A stretch of 64,000 nucleotides of DNA from Microlunatus parietis (GCF_013407955.1 NZ_JACCBU010000001.1:434001-498000); one strand, 5' to 3'. Positions 54,408-63,074 are shown, counted from the first letter of the stretch. Numbers and translations are program-made. Notes: generated by a model from the letters alone, not told the origin.

Positions 54408-55049
54408 TCAGTCGGCCAGGTTGGCCCGTTCCTCGTCGGTGAAGGCGGGCATCGCGGCGCCGGGGTCGGTCAGCCGGGCGGAGCGCATGGCGGCGATCTT
54501 GGCGCTGTTGGTCGCCATCGCCGCCGCGCTCCGGCCGCGGCCGTAGGTCACGGCATAGTCGCGCTGGATCCCGATCGAGGCGCCGACCTCGATGGCGTCC
54601 TGGTCGGCCCCCATGTAGAGGAACTGCCAGTGGTAGCTCTTGGTCTGCTGCTCCACCAGTGACTTGATCGCCGGGTGGGTCCACTCGCGGCTGGCGTTCT
54701 CCATCCCGTCGGTCATGATCGCGACGACGACGGTGCCGGGGCGCTGGTCCTCGGGCAGCGCGGCCAGCCGGGCGCCGGCCTCGGTGATCAGCCGGCCCAT
54801 CGCGTCCAGCAGGGCGGTCGAGCCGCGCGGCTGCAGGTCCAGCGGCGGCACGTCGGCGACGGGGCGGTCGGTGTAGACCTCTTCGTAACGGTCGTCGAAC
54901 TGGGCCAGGCTGACCCGACAGGTCCCCTCGCCGGCGCGCTGCTCCTCGATGAACGCGGCGAACCCGCCCTCGACGTCGTTCTTGATCGACTGCATCGAGC
55001 CGCTGCGGTCCAGCAGTACGTAGATCTGGGTGAGCGTGTGGTCGGTCAT
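54408..55049 (-). CDS. von Willebrand factor A domain protein
   Basis: A 213-residue soluble vWA protein. The MIDAS metal site is complete: DRSGSM (DxSxS) near residue 14, Thr in PRGSTALLDAMG and Asp in IMTDGMENAS. No signal peptide or membrane segment, so it is cytosolic. The C-terminal GRGRSAAAMATNSAKIAAMR is helical. vWA proteins of this kind usually scaffold partners such as MoxR ATPases, but none is adjacent. It follows a small HTH-like gene by 27 bp and precedes the 29-residue membrane protein. Confidence 0.87.
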   Translation of the reverse strand: MTDHTLTQIYVLLDRSGSMQSIKNDVEGGFAAFIEEQRAGEGTCRVSLAQFDDRYEEVYTDRPVADVPPLDLQPRGSTALLDAMGRLITEAGARLAALPEDQRPGTVVVAIMTDGMENASREWTHPAIKSLVEQQTKSYHWQFLYMGADQDAIEVGASIGIQRDYAVTYGRGRSAAAMATNSAKIAAMRSARLTDPGAAMPAFTDEERANLAD

Positions 55050-55076
55050 CTCCTGAATTCCCCTCTCCTCGTTTCC

Positions 55077-55454
55077 TCAGCCGGTCGGCCGGCGCGGCTT
55101 GAACCGCAGCGGCGCGGCCCGCTCCGGGGTCGTGCGTGGTGTGCCCGACTCCTCGTCGTACCTCGCCCGTTCCACCCCGGCGGCGGTCACCCGCCCCCGC
55201 TCGTCGGCGTACGCCCCCAACTGCCGGGTCCGGGCCAGCCGGGGGCCGACCGCGTTCTCGGACAGGCCGGCCTTAGCCCCGGCCGCGCGGAGGCTCGACC
55301 GACCGCTCAGCACGGCGGCGGCGAGTGTGTCGTCGATCAGCTCGGTGAGCCGGTCGGCGGCCTCGCGCAGGTGCGGCAGCGCCTCCTCCGGGGGCGCGCC
55401 GTCCGCCGCGTCGAGGGCTCGTCGTACGTCGTCGACGGTGGTGTCTTCGGACAT
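55077..55454 (-). CDS. Small HTH-like protein upstream of the vWA gene
   Basis: A 125-residue protein. The N-terminal half is acidic and helical (VDDVRRALDAADGAPPEEAL). The centre, SLRAAGAKAGLSENAVGPRL, looks like a helix-turn-helix of the type found in small actinobacterial proteins, and the C-terminal third is basic and disordered. No family recognised with certainty. It is probably the first gene of a transcript with the vWA and 29-residue genes. ATG 55454. Confidence 0.65.
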   Translation of the reverse strand: MSEDTTVDDVRRALDAADGAPPEEALPHLREAADRLTELIDDTLAAAVLSGRSSLRAAGAKAGLSENAVGPRLARTRQLGAYADERGRVTAAGVERARYDEESGTPRTTPERAAPLRFKPRRPTG

Positions 55455-55571
55455 GCTCCGAGCATACGCACAATCTGCGGACACGCAAGAAGTTCGGATC
55501 AGAGATTTCTGCGGTACGGCGAAGCGCCCCGCGAGCCGGTCGCTCGCGGGGCGCTTCGTAGGGTCCAGGCT

Positions 55572-56582
55572 TCAGCAGGCCGCGGCGGTCAGCCCGTGGG
55601 TCAGGCGTGCGCTCGACGCCACGTGGTTGAGGAACGTGCTCGAGGCCGCACTGGTCTTCGTCGTGTACCAGTCCTGGTTGATGTCGCAGACGACCAGGTC
55701 CGCCGCGGTGTCGGCCAGCACCACCGGCAGCGTGTGCACGACCGTCGACGGGAAGCTGATCACGTGCCGGCCGATCGGGCCCATCCGCGCGGTCAGCTCG
55801 ATCGGCAGCTCCGGCCGGACCACCTGGATGCCGAGCGCAGTGATCCGGTCCAGCTTCGCCGGCTCTTCCTTGCGGTGCGCGAAATAGCGGTCCACCTTGT
55901 AGCGCTTCGCCAGGCTGGCGACACCGGCCAGATAGGCCTCCTCGTCCACCACCCCGGTCTCGACGAGGGAGGTGCCGACCAGGTCGCCGGTGATCTTGAC
56001 CGTCGGCTGCCCGTATTGACTGCGGGTCCAGCCGAAGTCGTTCTTGATCACCGGCAGCTCGACCTCCAGCGGCAGGCAGCTGAACAAGCTGATCTTGCTG
56101 CCGGTCGCGGCGGTCATCCGGCGCCGGGCCAGCGAGGCGATCTGCCTTCGGTGCGGCGCGGTCTTGGTCGTGTGCCAGCGGACCAGCTCCTCGCCCGCCG
56201 CCCAGAGCCGGGCGAACTCCATCGTGGCCGTACCGTCGTCGACGATCACCACCTCGGGCACCCGGGTCACCCCGAGCACCACCTGGATCACGCCCGAGAA
56301 CGGGTCGCCGATCACCAGCCGGTCGATCCCGATCAGCTCACCGGCCATCGCCCGCACGGTCCGCGCGGTCGACGCCGCGCCCAGCCGCGGCTCGTGCCAC
56401 CGGACGACGTGCCGCAGGTTACGGGCGATCTCCGTCATCCGCCGCAGTTGCAGCCGCGACTGTTCCGGGCGCGGCGCCAGCACGACCGTGGTCAGGTCGT
56501 CTCGCTGTACGTCGTGCCGGTGGGCCCATTCCAGGACGTTGAGCAACTGGGCCGGGCTCTCCACCAGAGCGAGCGTCTTCAT
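55572..56582 (-). CDS. Polysialyltransferase-like / capsule-type glycosyltransferase
   Basis: A 336-residue protein starting MKTLALVESPAQLLNVLEW, which is the typical start of the alpha-2,8-polysialyltransferase-like family found beside NeuB. The acidic motif VIVDDGTATMEF matches the conserved (D/E)(D/E)G motif, and FPSTVVHTLP near the end matches the S/T motif. An HR-containing segment (RYFAHRKEEP) corresponds to the HP region, less clearly. It probably transfers a nonulosonic acid or related sugar during wall-glycopolymer synthesis. 35 bp after neuB in the same direction. Confidence 0.75.
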   Translation of the reverse strand: MKTLALVESPAQLLNVLEWAHRHDVQRDDLTTVVLAPRPEQSRLQLRRMTEIARNLRHVVRWHEPRLGAASTARTVRAMAGELIGIDRLVIGDPFSGVIQVVLGVTRVPEVVIVDDGTATMEFARLWAAGEELVRWHTTKTAPHRRQIASLARRRMTAATGSKISLFSCLPLEVELPVIKNDFGWTRSQYGQPTVKITGDLVGTSLVETGVVDEEAYLAGVASLAKRYKVDRYFAHRKEEPAKLDRITALGIQVVRPELPIELTARMGPIGRHVISFPSTVVHTLPVVLADTAADLVVCDINQDWYTTKTSAASSTFLNHVASSARLTHGLTAAAC

Positions 56583-56617
56583 CCCGCCTTCCTCACCCCG
56601 CAGCAACGACCGGTCGG

Positions 56618-57556
56618 TCAGGCACCGACCAGCTGCGGCGACTCCTGCTCGGCCAGCACGCCGGGGACCCGGCGCAGCTTCTTCATCGCGGCGAGTTCGC
56701 CCTCGTACACCTTCTTCACCCCGTCGCCGAGCGACTCGGAGATGATCCGGATGTCGCGGACCAGCCGCTGCAGGCCCTGCGGCTCGACGGACGCGGCCTG
56801 GTCGGAGCCCCACATCGCACGATCGAGCGTGATGTGCCGCTCCACGAAGACGGCGCCCAGCGCGACGGCGGCCAGCGTGGTCTGCAGGCCGGTCTCGTGG
56901 CCGGAGTAGCCGATCGGGACGTTCGGGAATTCGGACTGCAGGGTGTGGATCATCCGCAGGTTGAGTTCCTCGGCCTTCGCCGGGTACGTGCTCGTCGCGT
57001 GCAGCAGCACGATGTTCTCACTGCCCAGCACCTCGACGGCGTGCCGGATCTGCTTCGGGGTGGACATGCCGGTGGAGAGGATGATCGTCTTGCCGCTGGC
57101 CCGCAGCCGCCGCAGCAGCTCGTCGTCGGTCAGCGAGGCCGAGGCGACCTTGTGTGCTGGCACGTCGAACTGATCAAGGAAATCGACCGACTCGACGTCC
57201 CACGGCGAGGCGAACCAGTGGATCCCGCGCGCCTTGGCGTGGGCGTCGATCTCCTGGTACTCCTCGACACCGAACTCGACCCGGTGCCGGTAGTCGATGT
57301 ACTTCATCCGGCCCCAGGGGGTGTCCCGCTCGATGTCCCACTGATCCCGCGGGGTGCAGACCTCGGGCGTCCGCTTCTGGAACTTGACCGCGTCGCAGCC
57401 GGCGTCGGCCGCGATGTCGATCAAGGCCTTGGCGTTGTCGAGATCACCGTTGTGGTTGATGCCGATCTCCCCGGTGACGTAGACCGGGTGATCGATTCCG
57501 ACCTCGTGATCACCGATCGAACGGGTCGGCGAGGTGAACGAAACGTTGGCTGTCAT
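56618..57556 (-). CDS. neuB: NeuB-family nonulosonic acid synthase without SAF domain
   Basis: A 312-residue aldolase-type synthase that condenses PEP with a hexose to make a nine-carbon acid (Neu5Ac, Kdn or legionaminate type). TIM-barrel signatures: VTGEIGINHNGDLDNAKALI, CDAVKFQKR, KVASASLTDDELL, LSTGMST, LHATSTYPA, IGYSGHETG and VERHITLDRAMWGSDQAAS. The family normally has a C-terminal SAF/antifreeze domain of about 60 residues reaching 340-350; here the chain ends soon after ESLGDGVKKVYEGE. The SAF domain is therefore missing, or supplied by another gene. Confidence 0.9.
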   Translation of the reverse strand: MTANVSFTSPTRSIGDHEVGIDHPVYVTGEIGINHNGDLDNAKALIDIAADAGCDAVKFQKRTPEVCTPRDQWDIERDTPWGRMKYIDYRHRVEFGVEEYQEIDAHAKARGIHWFASPWDVESVDFLDQFDVPAHKVASASLTDDELLRRLRASGKTIILSTGMSTPKQIRHAVEVLGSENIVLLHATSTYPAKAEELNLRMIHTLQSEFPNVPIGYSGHETGLQTTLAAVALGAVFVERHITLDRAMWGSDQAASVEPQGLQRLVRDIRIISESLGDGVKKVYEGELAAMKKLRRVPGVLAEQESPQLVGA

Positions 57557-57891
57557 GACAGTGAAGCTAGGAACCGTACGTGGCGAGATCGCACCGCCGA
57601 ATTGAACGTCCAACGAACAAACCACGACATCTGGTGTCACTCGATGGGACCACCGTGAACGGGCGGTGAACCGCCTTCGAACACTCACTGACGCCGGCCC
57701 GGTGGGCGCGACGCGAGCTTGTGCGCCGCCCGATGCTTCACTGGGAGCCGGGGCGTGGGGTTACGGTCGGATGACAGCAACCGCCGTTCACCCGTGGTCC
57801 GTCGAGTGTTCACCTGGCTCCCGAATGATGACGGACCGATGCCGTGGCCCCGGCCGCAGCAGCCGACCAGTCTGCGACAACGAGGAGGACG
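57557..57891. promoter_or_regulatory. 335-bp divergent promoter region with long inverted repeat
   Basis: Separates neuB from the divergent glycosyltransferase gene. An inverted repeat of about 20 bp lies at 57647-57666 and 57781-57800 (GGACCACCGTGAACGGGCGG facing CCGCCGTTCACCCGTGGTCC, two indels). A smaller pair GAACACTC / GAGTGTTC is at 57679-57686 and 57804-57811, and GGCGGT-ga-ACCGCC at 57662-57675. No gene is seen. The symmetry suggests coordinated control of both directions. Confidence 0.5.
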
Positions 57892-58872
57892 ATGCATCGC
57901 GCCGACGGCGGCCAGCCGACGCGACTCTGCGTGATCATTCCGTGTCACAACATCGAGGCCTACGTCGGGCCGATGCTGCAGAGCTTACGTCGGAATTCCG
58001 GCCCAGGGATCAGATTCCTGCTGATTGACGACGCCTCGACCGACGCGACCGCGTCGATCATCGAGCGACAACTTGATCGTGTCGCCGGCGCGGAGTTGAT
58101 CAAGTGTCCGGACAACGTAGGCCTGGCGGCGGCCCGCAACGTGGGAATTGATCATGCCGGTGACGCGACGTACCTGACGTTCCTGGACGGTGACGACTTC
58201 GTCCGTCCCGGCTACTACCCCGAGCTGCTCGCCGCGATCGAGCGGCTCGGCTGCGACTTCCTCCGGACCGATCACGTACGCGTCGTCGGGCGGAAGCGGA
58301 CCGTGCACCGGATCAACCACCCGCACCGCAACGCGGTCGCCAACCCGCGGCAGGCGATCCTGCCGGTGGACCGGACCACGTCGGTCGATGCGCCGAACGC
58401 CTGGGCCGGGATCTTCCACCGCCGGCTCGCCGACAGCGGACTGCTGCGGTTCAACGAGAAGCTGAAGACCTGCGAGGACCGGCCCTGGAACTGGCGGCTG
58501 CACCTGAAGGGCGAGTCGTTCGCCGTGGTCGGGCTGCTCGGCGTCTTCTACCGGCGCGACGTGTCGACCTCGCTGACCAAGATCTCGGACCGGCGGCAGT
58601 TCGACTTCATGACGGCGTTCGACCAGATCATCGCCGACGTCACCGCCGACCAGGATGCGGAGTTGCTGCTGCCGAAGGCGATCCGCAGCTACTGCAGCAT
58701 GATCTGCCATCACCTGGGCCGGCTGAACACGTACGAGGAGCCGCTCGGTGAGGAGTTGTACGCGCTCTGTGCCGCGGCCCTGGCCCGGCTCCCCCGGCGT
58801 CAGCTCACCGAGGTGGTCGCCGGGCTGGATCCCCGTCGCCAGAAGGTGATCTCCGAGGTGATGGCGGCATGA
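57892..58872 (+). CDS. Family 2 glycosyltransferase
   Basis: A 326-residue GT-A enzyme. N-terminal CVIIPCHNIEAYVGPMLQSL, then LLIDDASTDATA, NVGLAAARNVGIDHA and the metal-binding LDGDDF. The acceptor region includes KTCEDRPWNWRLHL (ED acid/base motif). It transfers a sugar from a nucleotide donor in the wall-polymer pathway. ATG 57892 with gaggagga upstream. Its stop overlaps the start of the next gene (ATGA). Confidence 0.92.
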   Translation: MHRADGGQPTRLCVIIPCHNIEAYVGPMLQSLRRNSGPGIRFLLIDDASTDATASIIERQLDRVAGAELIKCPDNVGLAAARNVGIDHAGDATYLTFLDGDDFVRPGYYPELLAAIERLGCDFLRTDHVRVVGRKRTVHRINHPHRNAVANPRQAILPVDRTTSVDAPNAWAGIFHRRLADSGLLRFNEKLKTCEDRPWNWRLHLKGESFAVVGLLGVFYRRDVSTSLTKISDRRQFDFMTAFDQIIADVTADQDAELLLPKAIRSYCSMICHHLGRLNTYEEPLGEELYALCAAALARLPRRQLTEVVAGLDPRRQKVISEVMAA

Positions 58873-60284
58873 CCACCCAGATCTTCGTCGCCTCGACCCC
58901 GTTCGGGCTGACCACGCTCGCCGCCGCCCTGGCCGACGGGGCCTGGCCCGCCGCCGACCAGCGGATCCTGGTCACGACCAACAACAGCATCGCCCCGGAG
59001 GCCAGTCCCGGCCTGCTCGGCTCGGCGGGCATGGAGCAGCTGACCGGCCTGTTCGACCGGACGTACGACTACAACGAACTGATCTCGCCCCTGCATCCGT
59101 CCGAGTGGCGTCCGCCGGACACCGAGCTGCCGCTGTTGCAGCGCCTGGTCGCGCACGAGTGGGGTGCGGTCGATCATGATCTTCGGCTGATTGTCGAGAG
59201 CATCCAGGCGGCGCCGGCGCTGACCATCGCCCGGCTGTTCCCGGACGCCCAGATCGACGTCTACGCCGACGGCCTGATGTCGTACAGCCCGACCCGGGTC
59301 GGGCTGTACACCCAGATCGGTTCCCGGGTGGACCGGGTGCACCATCTCGACCTGGTGCCCGGCGTGACGCCGCTGCTGCTCCGCGAGTGGGGCGCGAAGC
59401 CGGCGCTGATCGACTCCGCGTCGTTCCGTACCGTCGTCGGCAGCCTGGGCATCGAGGTGCCGAAGGTGATCACCGCGGCCGAGCCCGGCTCGGTGGCGGT
59501 GCTGCTCGGGCAGTATCTGTCGGCGATCGGCATCCTCAGCGTGGAAGAGGAACAAGACCTGCTGCGGGAGCTGGTCACCGGCGCGGTCGCCGCCGGTTTC
59601 AGCACGCTCGTCTTCAAGCCGCACCCCAGTGCGCCCGACCTGCTCACCACGGCGCTGGTCGAGGAGGCGGACCGGCTCGGCGTCGACCTCACCGTGCACG
59701 ACGAGCCCGACCTGGCCGAGGCCTGGTTCGATCAGCCGGGCATCGGCCTGGTCGCCGGCTGCTTCTCCACCGCACTGCTGACGGCGGCCAGCTGCTACGG
59801 CCTGCCGACCGCCCGGATCGGGACCGAGCTGGCGCTGGAGCGGGTCCGGCCGTACGAGAACAGCAACCGGATCCCGGTCACCCTGGTCCACGCGACGCTG
59901 CCCGATCTGCACCAGCTCGCCGCCGGCCCGGCCCTCGCCCCGGCCGCCGTCGGGGCGGTGTCCACCGACGACCTGGTCCGTACGGTGGGCTACTGCATGC
60001 AGTCGGTCCGCAACCCCGACCTCCGGCCGACGGCCGAACGGGTGCTGGCCGAGCACTGGGAGGAGGTGCGGGGGTACGTCAAGCGTCGCCGCCTCACCAT
60101 CCTCGACCTGCCCGGCCGCCTTCCGTCTGCGCCCGTCAAGAAGCGGCAGCGCAAGAAGCAGTCGCCCCTGCGGCGCACGGTCCGCCGGATCCTCGGCCCG
60201 AAGCTGAGCCGGATGGTCGGCCGCGGCAAGCGGAAGATCCTGCGGACCCTCCGCCCCGCACCCCGCCCCGTCCCAACCCCCTGA
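58869..60284 (+). CDS. Polysialyltransferase-family protein
   Basis: A 471-residue protein of the bacterial polysialyltransferase type. It has TQIFVASTPFGLTTLAAAL at the N-terminus, the acidic YADGLMSYSPTR motif near residue 135 ((D/E)(D/E)G position), the FKPHPS motif near 255 (HP motif) and GCFSTALLTAASCYGLPTA near 297 (S/T motif). These are the conserved catalytic motifs for CMP-sugar transfer. The C-terminal 60 residues are strongly basic (KKRQRKKQ), probably a membrane or polymer contact. Coupled to the family 2 glycosyltransferase. Confidence 0.82.
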   Translation: MTTQIFVASTPFGLTTLAAALADGAWPAADQRILVTTNNSIAPEASPGLLGSAGMEQLTGLFDRTYDYNELISPLHPSEWRPPDTELPLLQRLVAHEWGAVDHDLRLIVESIQAAPALTIARLFPDAQIDVYADGLMSYSPTRVGLYTQIGSRVDRVHHLDLVPGVTPLLLREWGAKPALIDSASFRTVVGSLGIEVPKVITAAEPGSVAVLLGQYLSAIGILSVEEEQDLLRELVTGAVAAGFSTLVFKPHPSAPDLLTTALVEEADRLGVDLTVHDEPDLAEAWFDQPGIGLVAGCFSTALLTAASCYGLPTARIGTELALERVRPYENSNRIPVTLVHATLPDLHQLAAGPALAPAAVGAVSTDDLVRTVGYCMQSVRNPDLRPTAERVLAEHWEEVRGYVKRRRLTILDLPGRLPSAPVKKRQRKKQSPLRRTVRRILGPKLSRMVGRGKRKILRTLRPAPRPVPTP

Positions 60285-60299
60285 CCCCACCCCAAAACT

Positions 60300-60362
60300 C
60301 CGCCGACCAGTCACCAAAGCAGCGCCTTTGACGGCGTGTCGCTGCAGAAGTGACCGGTCGGC
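60300..60362 (-). repeat. Type A dispersed palindromic element, copy 4
   Basis: Reverse orientation, 15 bp after the polysialyltransferase-like stop. Ends CCGCCGACCAGTCAC and GTGACCGGTCGG, core CGGCGTGTCGCTGCAG. Confidence 0.88.
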
Positions 60363-60404
60363 GCAGGACTGCGGAGCCCGAGCCCGGAGCCGAGAACGTC
60401 GAGT

Positions 60405-60451
60405 GTGACGGTTCCGACCGCGACAGCGAGGATCGGGGTCGGAACCGTCAC
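60405..60451. terminator. Perfect 15-bp inverted repeat, strong hairpin
   Basis: GTGACGGTTCCGACC and GGTCGGAACCGTCAC flank a 17-nt loop. It lies about 120 bp after the gene stop, following the type A element. It may be a terminator or a further mobile-type palindrome. Confidence 0.5.
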
Positions 60452-60510
60452 GGTTCGGCGCAATGCTGTGGCGCCGGAGGTGCCGGTCGCGGTTCTTGCG
60501 CCTGCGGTAG

Positions 60511-60591
60511 CTGTCGCGATTTCACTGCTGACGGAGCGCTCCGGCCGATTCCAACGTTGAACCCTCCGATGTGCAGAGAAATCGCGACATC
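60511..60591. repeat. Type B-like inverted-repeat element, diverged copy 4
   Basis: CTGTCGCGATTTCACTGC and GCAGAGAAATCGCGACAT keep the TGTCG...CGACA ends and the 81-bp length, but the core lacks CGTGGCAA. Membership is less certain than for copies 1-3. Confidence 0.6.
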
Positions 60592-60963
60592 GGAGTGGAG
60601 GGTCGTCGCGGTGGCGAGCGACGGAAACACCGATCGGGGCCGGCGAACGCAGGTTCCTGGCGCGCGTCGGTGACCATGACCTGACGTGCGGATCGCCGGC
60701 GCGGGCTGCGCGCGGCTTCTCGAGGTGGCGACCAGCCGAGGGTGCGTGACATCACGAACGCGACGCCGCGGTGGGTCGGTCGCGTTCGGGCGGCAGCCTC
60801 CGCGCCCGACGTCCACGGACCGGGTCACACCGGCCGCGACCCTGCAACCGGCACCGGCGCCGTGATCCCCGGACCGGACCTGACCCGGGCGCACCCGGAA
60901 GGTGGGACTTTCGGTCGACCAGACCCGGCGCAGGTTTCCGCGTTGAGCGCCCGGCGAAAGGGG

Positions 60964-61791
60964 TCAGGTGGCGCGGAGGCCGTTCAGGGCCGGGCCGAGC
61001 TTCGTGATCAACCGCTCGCTGATCCGGTCGATGTCGGCGTCGGACATGGTGCCCTTCGGGGCTTCCTTCTGCTTGATCAGATTCAGCCGCGGGACCTGGC
61101 GGCCGAGGATCTCCTGCTCCTCACCCCAGACCCGGTCGTCGTTCTTGATCAAGTCCCGGACCACCGTGAGGTACGGTTCCGGGTCGCCGAAGACGCCGTA
61201 GAACTTGGTCGGCGTCAGCGCGAACGGGATCAGGCCGTCGGCGAACACCGACTCGAAGACCGCGGCGGTGACGCCCGGCGTGTGCTCCCCGCGCCAGTCG
61301 TCGAAGACCACCACGCCGTCGGACCGCAGCATCGACTTCGCGTTCCGGGCATCCTCGCGGACGTACGGATACAGGTGCGAGGCGTCGACGTGCAGGAACC
61401 GCACCGTGTCCGGCTGCACCGACTCCACGATCGCGGTGCTGGGCGCCTCGATGATCTCCGGAAGTTGATCATGGAGAGCGAGGTAGTTCTGCTCGAAGGT
61501 GAGCCGGTCCAGCGTCGCGTACGAACGCTCGGCCTCGGTCCGATTGGCCCGGTCGGCGGCCGTGTCGGTCAGCAGCTCGGTGCGGCCGAACAGGTCCAGC
61601 ACGACGAACCGCTCGCCCGGCCGGACGTGGTTGCCGATGATCACCGCACTCTTGCCCTTGTAGGTGCCCAGCTCGACGAGCACGCCCGGCGCCGAGTCCG
61701 CCTGGGCGTCCAGGATGGTGGCGAAGAGCTGGCGATCGATCCACCAGAACCAGCCTGGGATGTCGGAGTATCCGCGAATGGGCTTGCTCAT
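60964..61791 (-). CDS. Class I SAM-dependent methyltransferase
   Basis: A 275-residue protein with the SAM-binding loop VLVELGTYKGKSAVIIG (motif I) and acidic VVLDLFGR (motif II), followed by FLHVDASHLYPYVREDA and VVVFDDWRG. This matches the Methyltransf_24 type found in surface-polysaccharide clusters. The likely role is O-methylation of a sugar in the wall polymer. ATG 61791 overlaps the stop of the upstream gene (ATGA). Confidence 0.83.
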   Translation of the reverse strand: MSKPIRGYSDIPGWFWWIDRQLFATILDAQADSAPGVLVELGTYKGKSAVIIGNHVRPGERFVVLDLFGRTELLTDTAADRANRTEAERSYATLDRLTFEQNYLALHDQLPEIIEAPSTAIVESVQPDTVRFLHVDASHLYPYVREDARNAKSMLRSDGVVVFDDWRGEHTPGVTAAVFESVFADGLIPFALTPTKFYGVFGDPEPYLTVVRDLIKNDDRVWGEEQEILGRQVPRLNLIKQKEAPKGTMSDADIDRISERLITKLGPALNGLRAT

Positions 61792-63074
61792 AGGGTCCTT
61801 CCGTTCCTGATCAGATTCCGGAGTGAGCGGTTGAGGATCGGCGGCAGCAGGGACACCGAGGCCTGGGCGAGCACGCCCTTGACGGGGCCGTGCCGGACCA
61901 TCCGGCGGCGCAGCGCGACCAGGCTGTGCTGGCCGTTCGGCCGGCCGCCGCCCGGTCCGGCCGAGGTCTCCCGGTGGAACGCCGCCGCGCTGCGCAGGTA
62001 GTCGGTCTCCCAGGCGGTGTGCGAGGGCCGGGTGCCGGCGGCGACCAGCTCGTCGGCCCGGTCGGCGATGATCGCCGTGGAGGTACGGTCGCGGTCGAAG
62101 AAGTAGCTGTCCAGGAAGGATGGCTCCGGCGTGCCCAGCTGGTCGGCGCCGATCGCGTCGAACGTCCGCAGCAGCCCGCTGTCCAGGAACACCTGGTTGC
62201 CGTACCGCTCGTGGATGCCGAGGTCCAGCACCAGCGCCACCCGGCAGCCGCGGTCCAGCGCCTCCAGGCAGGCGGTCGACGACATCGTGATCATGAGGTC
62301 GATCGAGTCCAGCACCTCGCCGATCGGCGTGTAGTCGATCTTGAAGTTCGCCGGCTGTTCGATCCCGGCCAGCACGGCTTCCGGGTGGTAGAGCATCTTG
62401 TGGAACGTGTCCTCACCCGGCCGGTGCCGCGGTTTCAAGATCACCTCGCGGTCCGGGTGTTCGTAGGCGTAGTCGACCAACTTCTGGTAGACGTACCGCC
62501 GCTCCACCTCACGGCCGGGCACCGTCGGCTGGTCGGCGAACAGCACCCGTCGGATCGGCCCGGTCCGCTGCGGCTGCGGCCGCGGGCTGAGGAACGGCAG
62601 GCCGGTCAGTACCAGGTTGTCCGCCGGCAGTCCGAGCCGGTCGCCGACGGTGCTGAAGTGATCGAAGTCGGCGACCGAGTTGACCGCGACGATGTCGGAG
62701 CCGCAGCGGTCCAGGTAGCCGGCCGTGATCTTCTCGATGATCACGCCCACCCAGCCGGTGATCAACACCGGACCGACCACCCCGGCGGCGCGGCGGCGGT
62801 CGGCCAACTCGACGCTGAAACCCTTGGTGATCGGCCCGGACAGCCCGCAGACCACGACGTCGCTGTGCACCGCGACGTCGAGCAGGTTGGACCAGTTCAT
62901 CGAGTCGACCCGGTCGAAGCCCGCATCGGCGATCTGCTGGGCCGACAGCGCGGACCGTACGTCCGGCACCACGACCCGGCACTCGTAGCCGCGGCCGGCG
63001 AACTCGTCGCGGATCCGGCCGCACCATTTCAGCTGCGAGTCGAAGGCGGCGATGAACAACGCGTTTCTCGGCAC
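61788..63074 (-). CDS. GT-B-like glycosyltransferase of a NeuB-type cluster
   Basis: A 428-residue protein with a GT-B-like layout. N-terminal half: FIAAFDSQLKWCGRIRDEF, then GVVGPVLITGWVGVIIE. C-terminal half: ILKPRHRPGE, then IDLMITMSSTACLEALDRG (the conserved Ser/Thr-rich donor site of CDP-glycerol/capsule-type transferases) and ALVLDLGIHERYG. Family name uncertain. It probably builds or decorates the polymer together with the coupled methyltransferase. GTG 63074. The last 60 residues are basic. Confidence 0.65.
   Translation of the reverse strand: MPRNALFIAAFDSQLKWCGRIRDEFAGRGYECRVVVPDVRSALSAQQIADAGFDRVDSMNWSNLLDVAVHSDVVVCGLSGPITKGFSVELADRRRAAGVVGPVLITGWVGVIIEKITAGYLDRCGSDIVAVNSVADFDHFSTVGDRLGLPADNLVLTGLPFLSPRPQPQRTGPIRRVLFADQPTVPGREVERRYVYQKLVDYAYEHPDREVILKPRHRPGEDTFHKMLYHPEAVLAGIEQPANFKIDYTPIGEVLDSIDLMITMSSTACLEALDRGCRVALVLDLGIHERYGNQVFLDSGLLRTFDAIGADQLGTPEPSFLDSYFFDRDRTSTAIIADRADELVAAGTRPSHTAWETDYLRSAAAFHRETSAGPGGGRPNGQHSLVALRRRMVRHGPVKGVLAQASVSLLPPILNRSLRNLIRNGRTL

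Larger units (their letters stand above)
60285..60963. other. 679-bp gene-free region with three palindromic elements
   Basis: Contains type A copy 4, the 15-bp hairpin and the diverged type B copy between convergent genes. The part from 60592 to 60963 shows no recognisable gene or repeat. Open frames here lack family similarity and usable ribosome sites. Confidence 0.6.
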
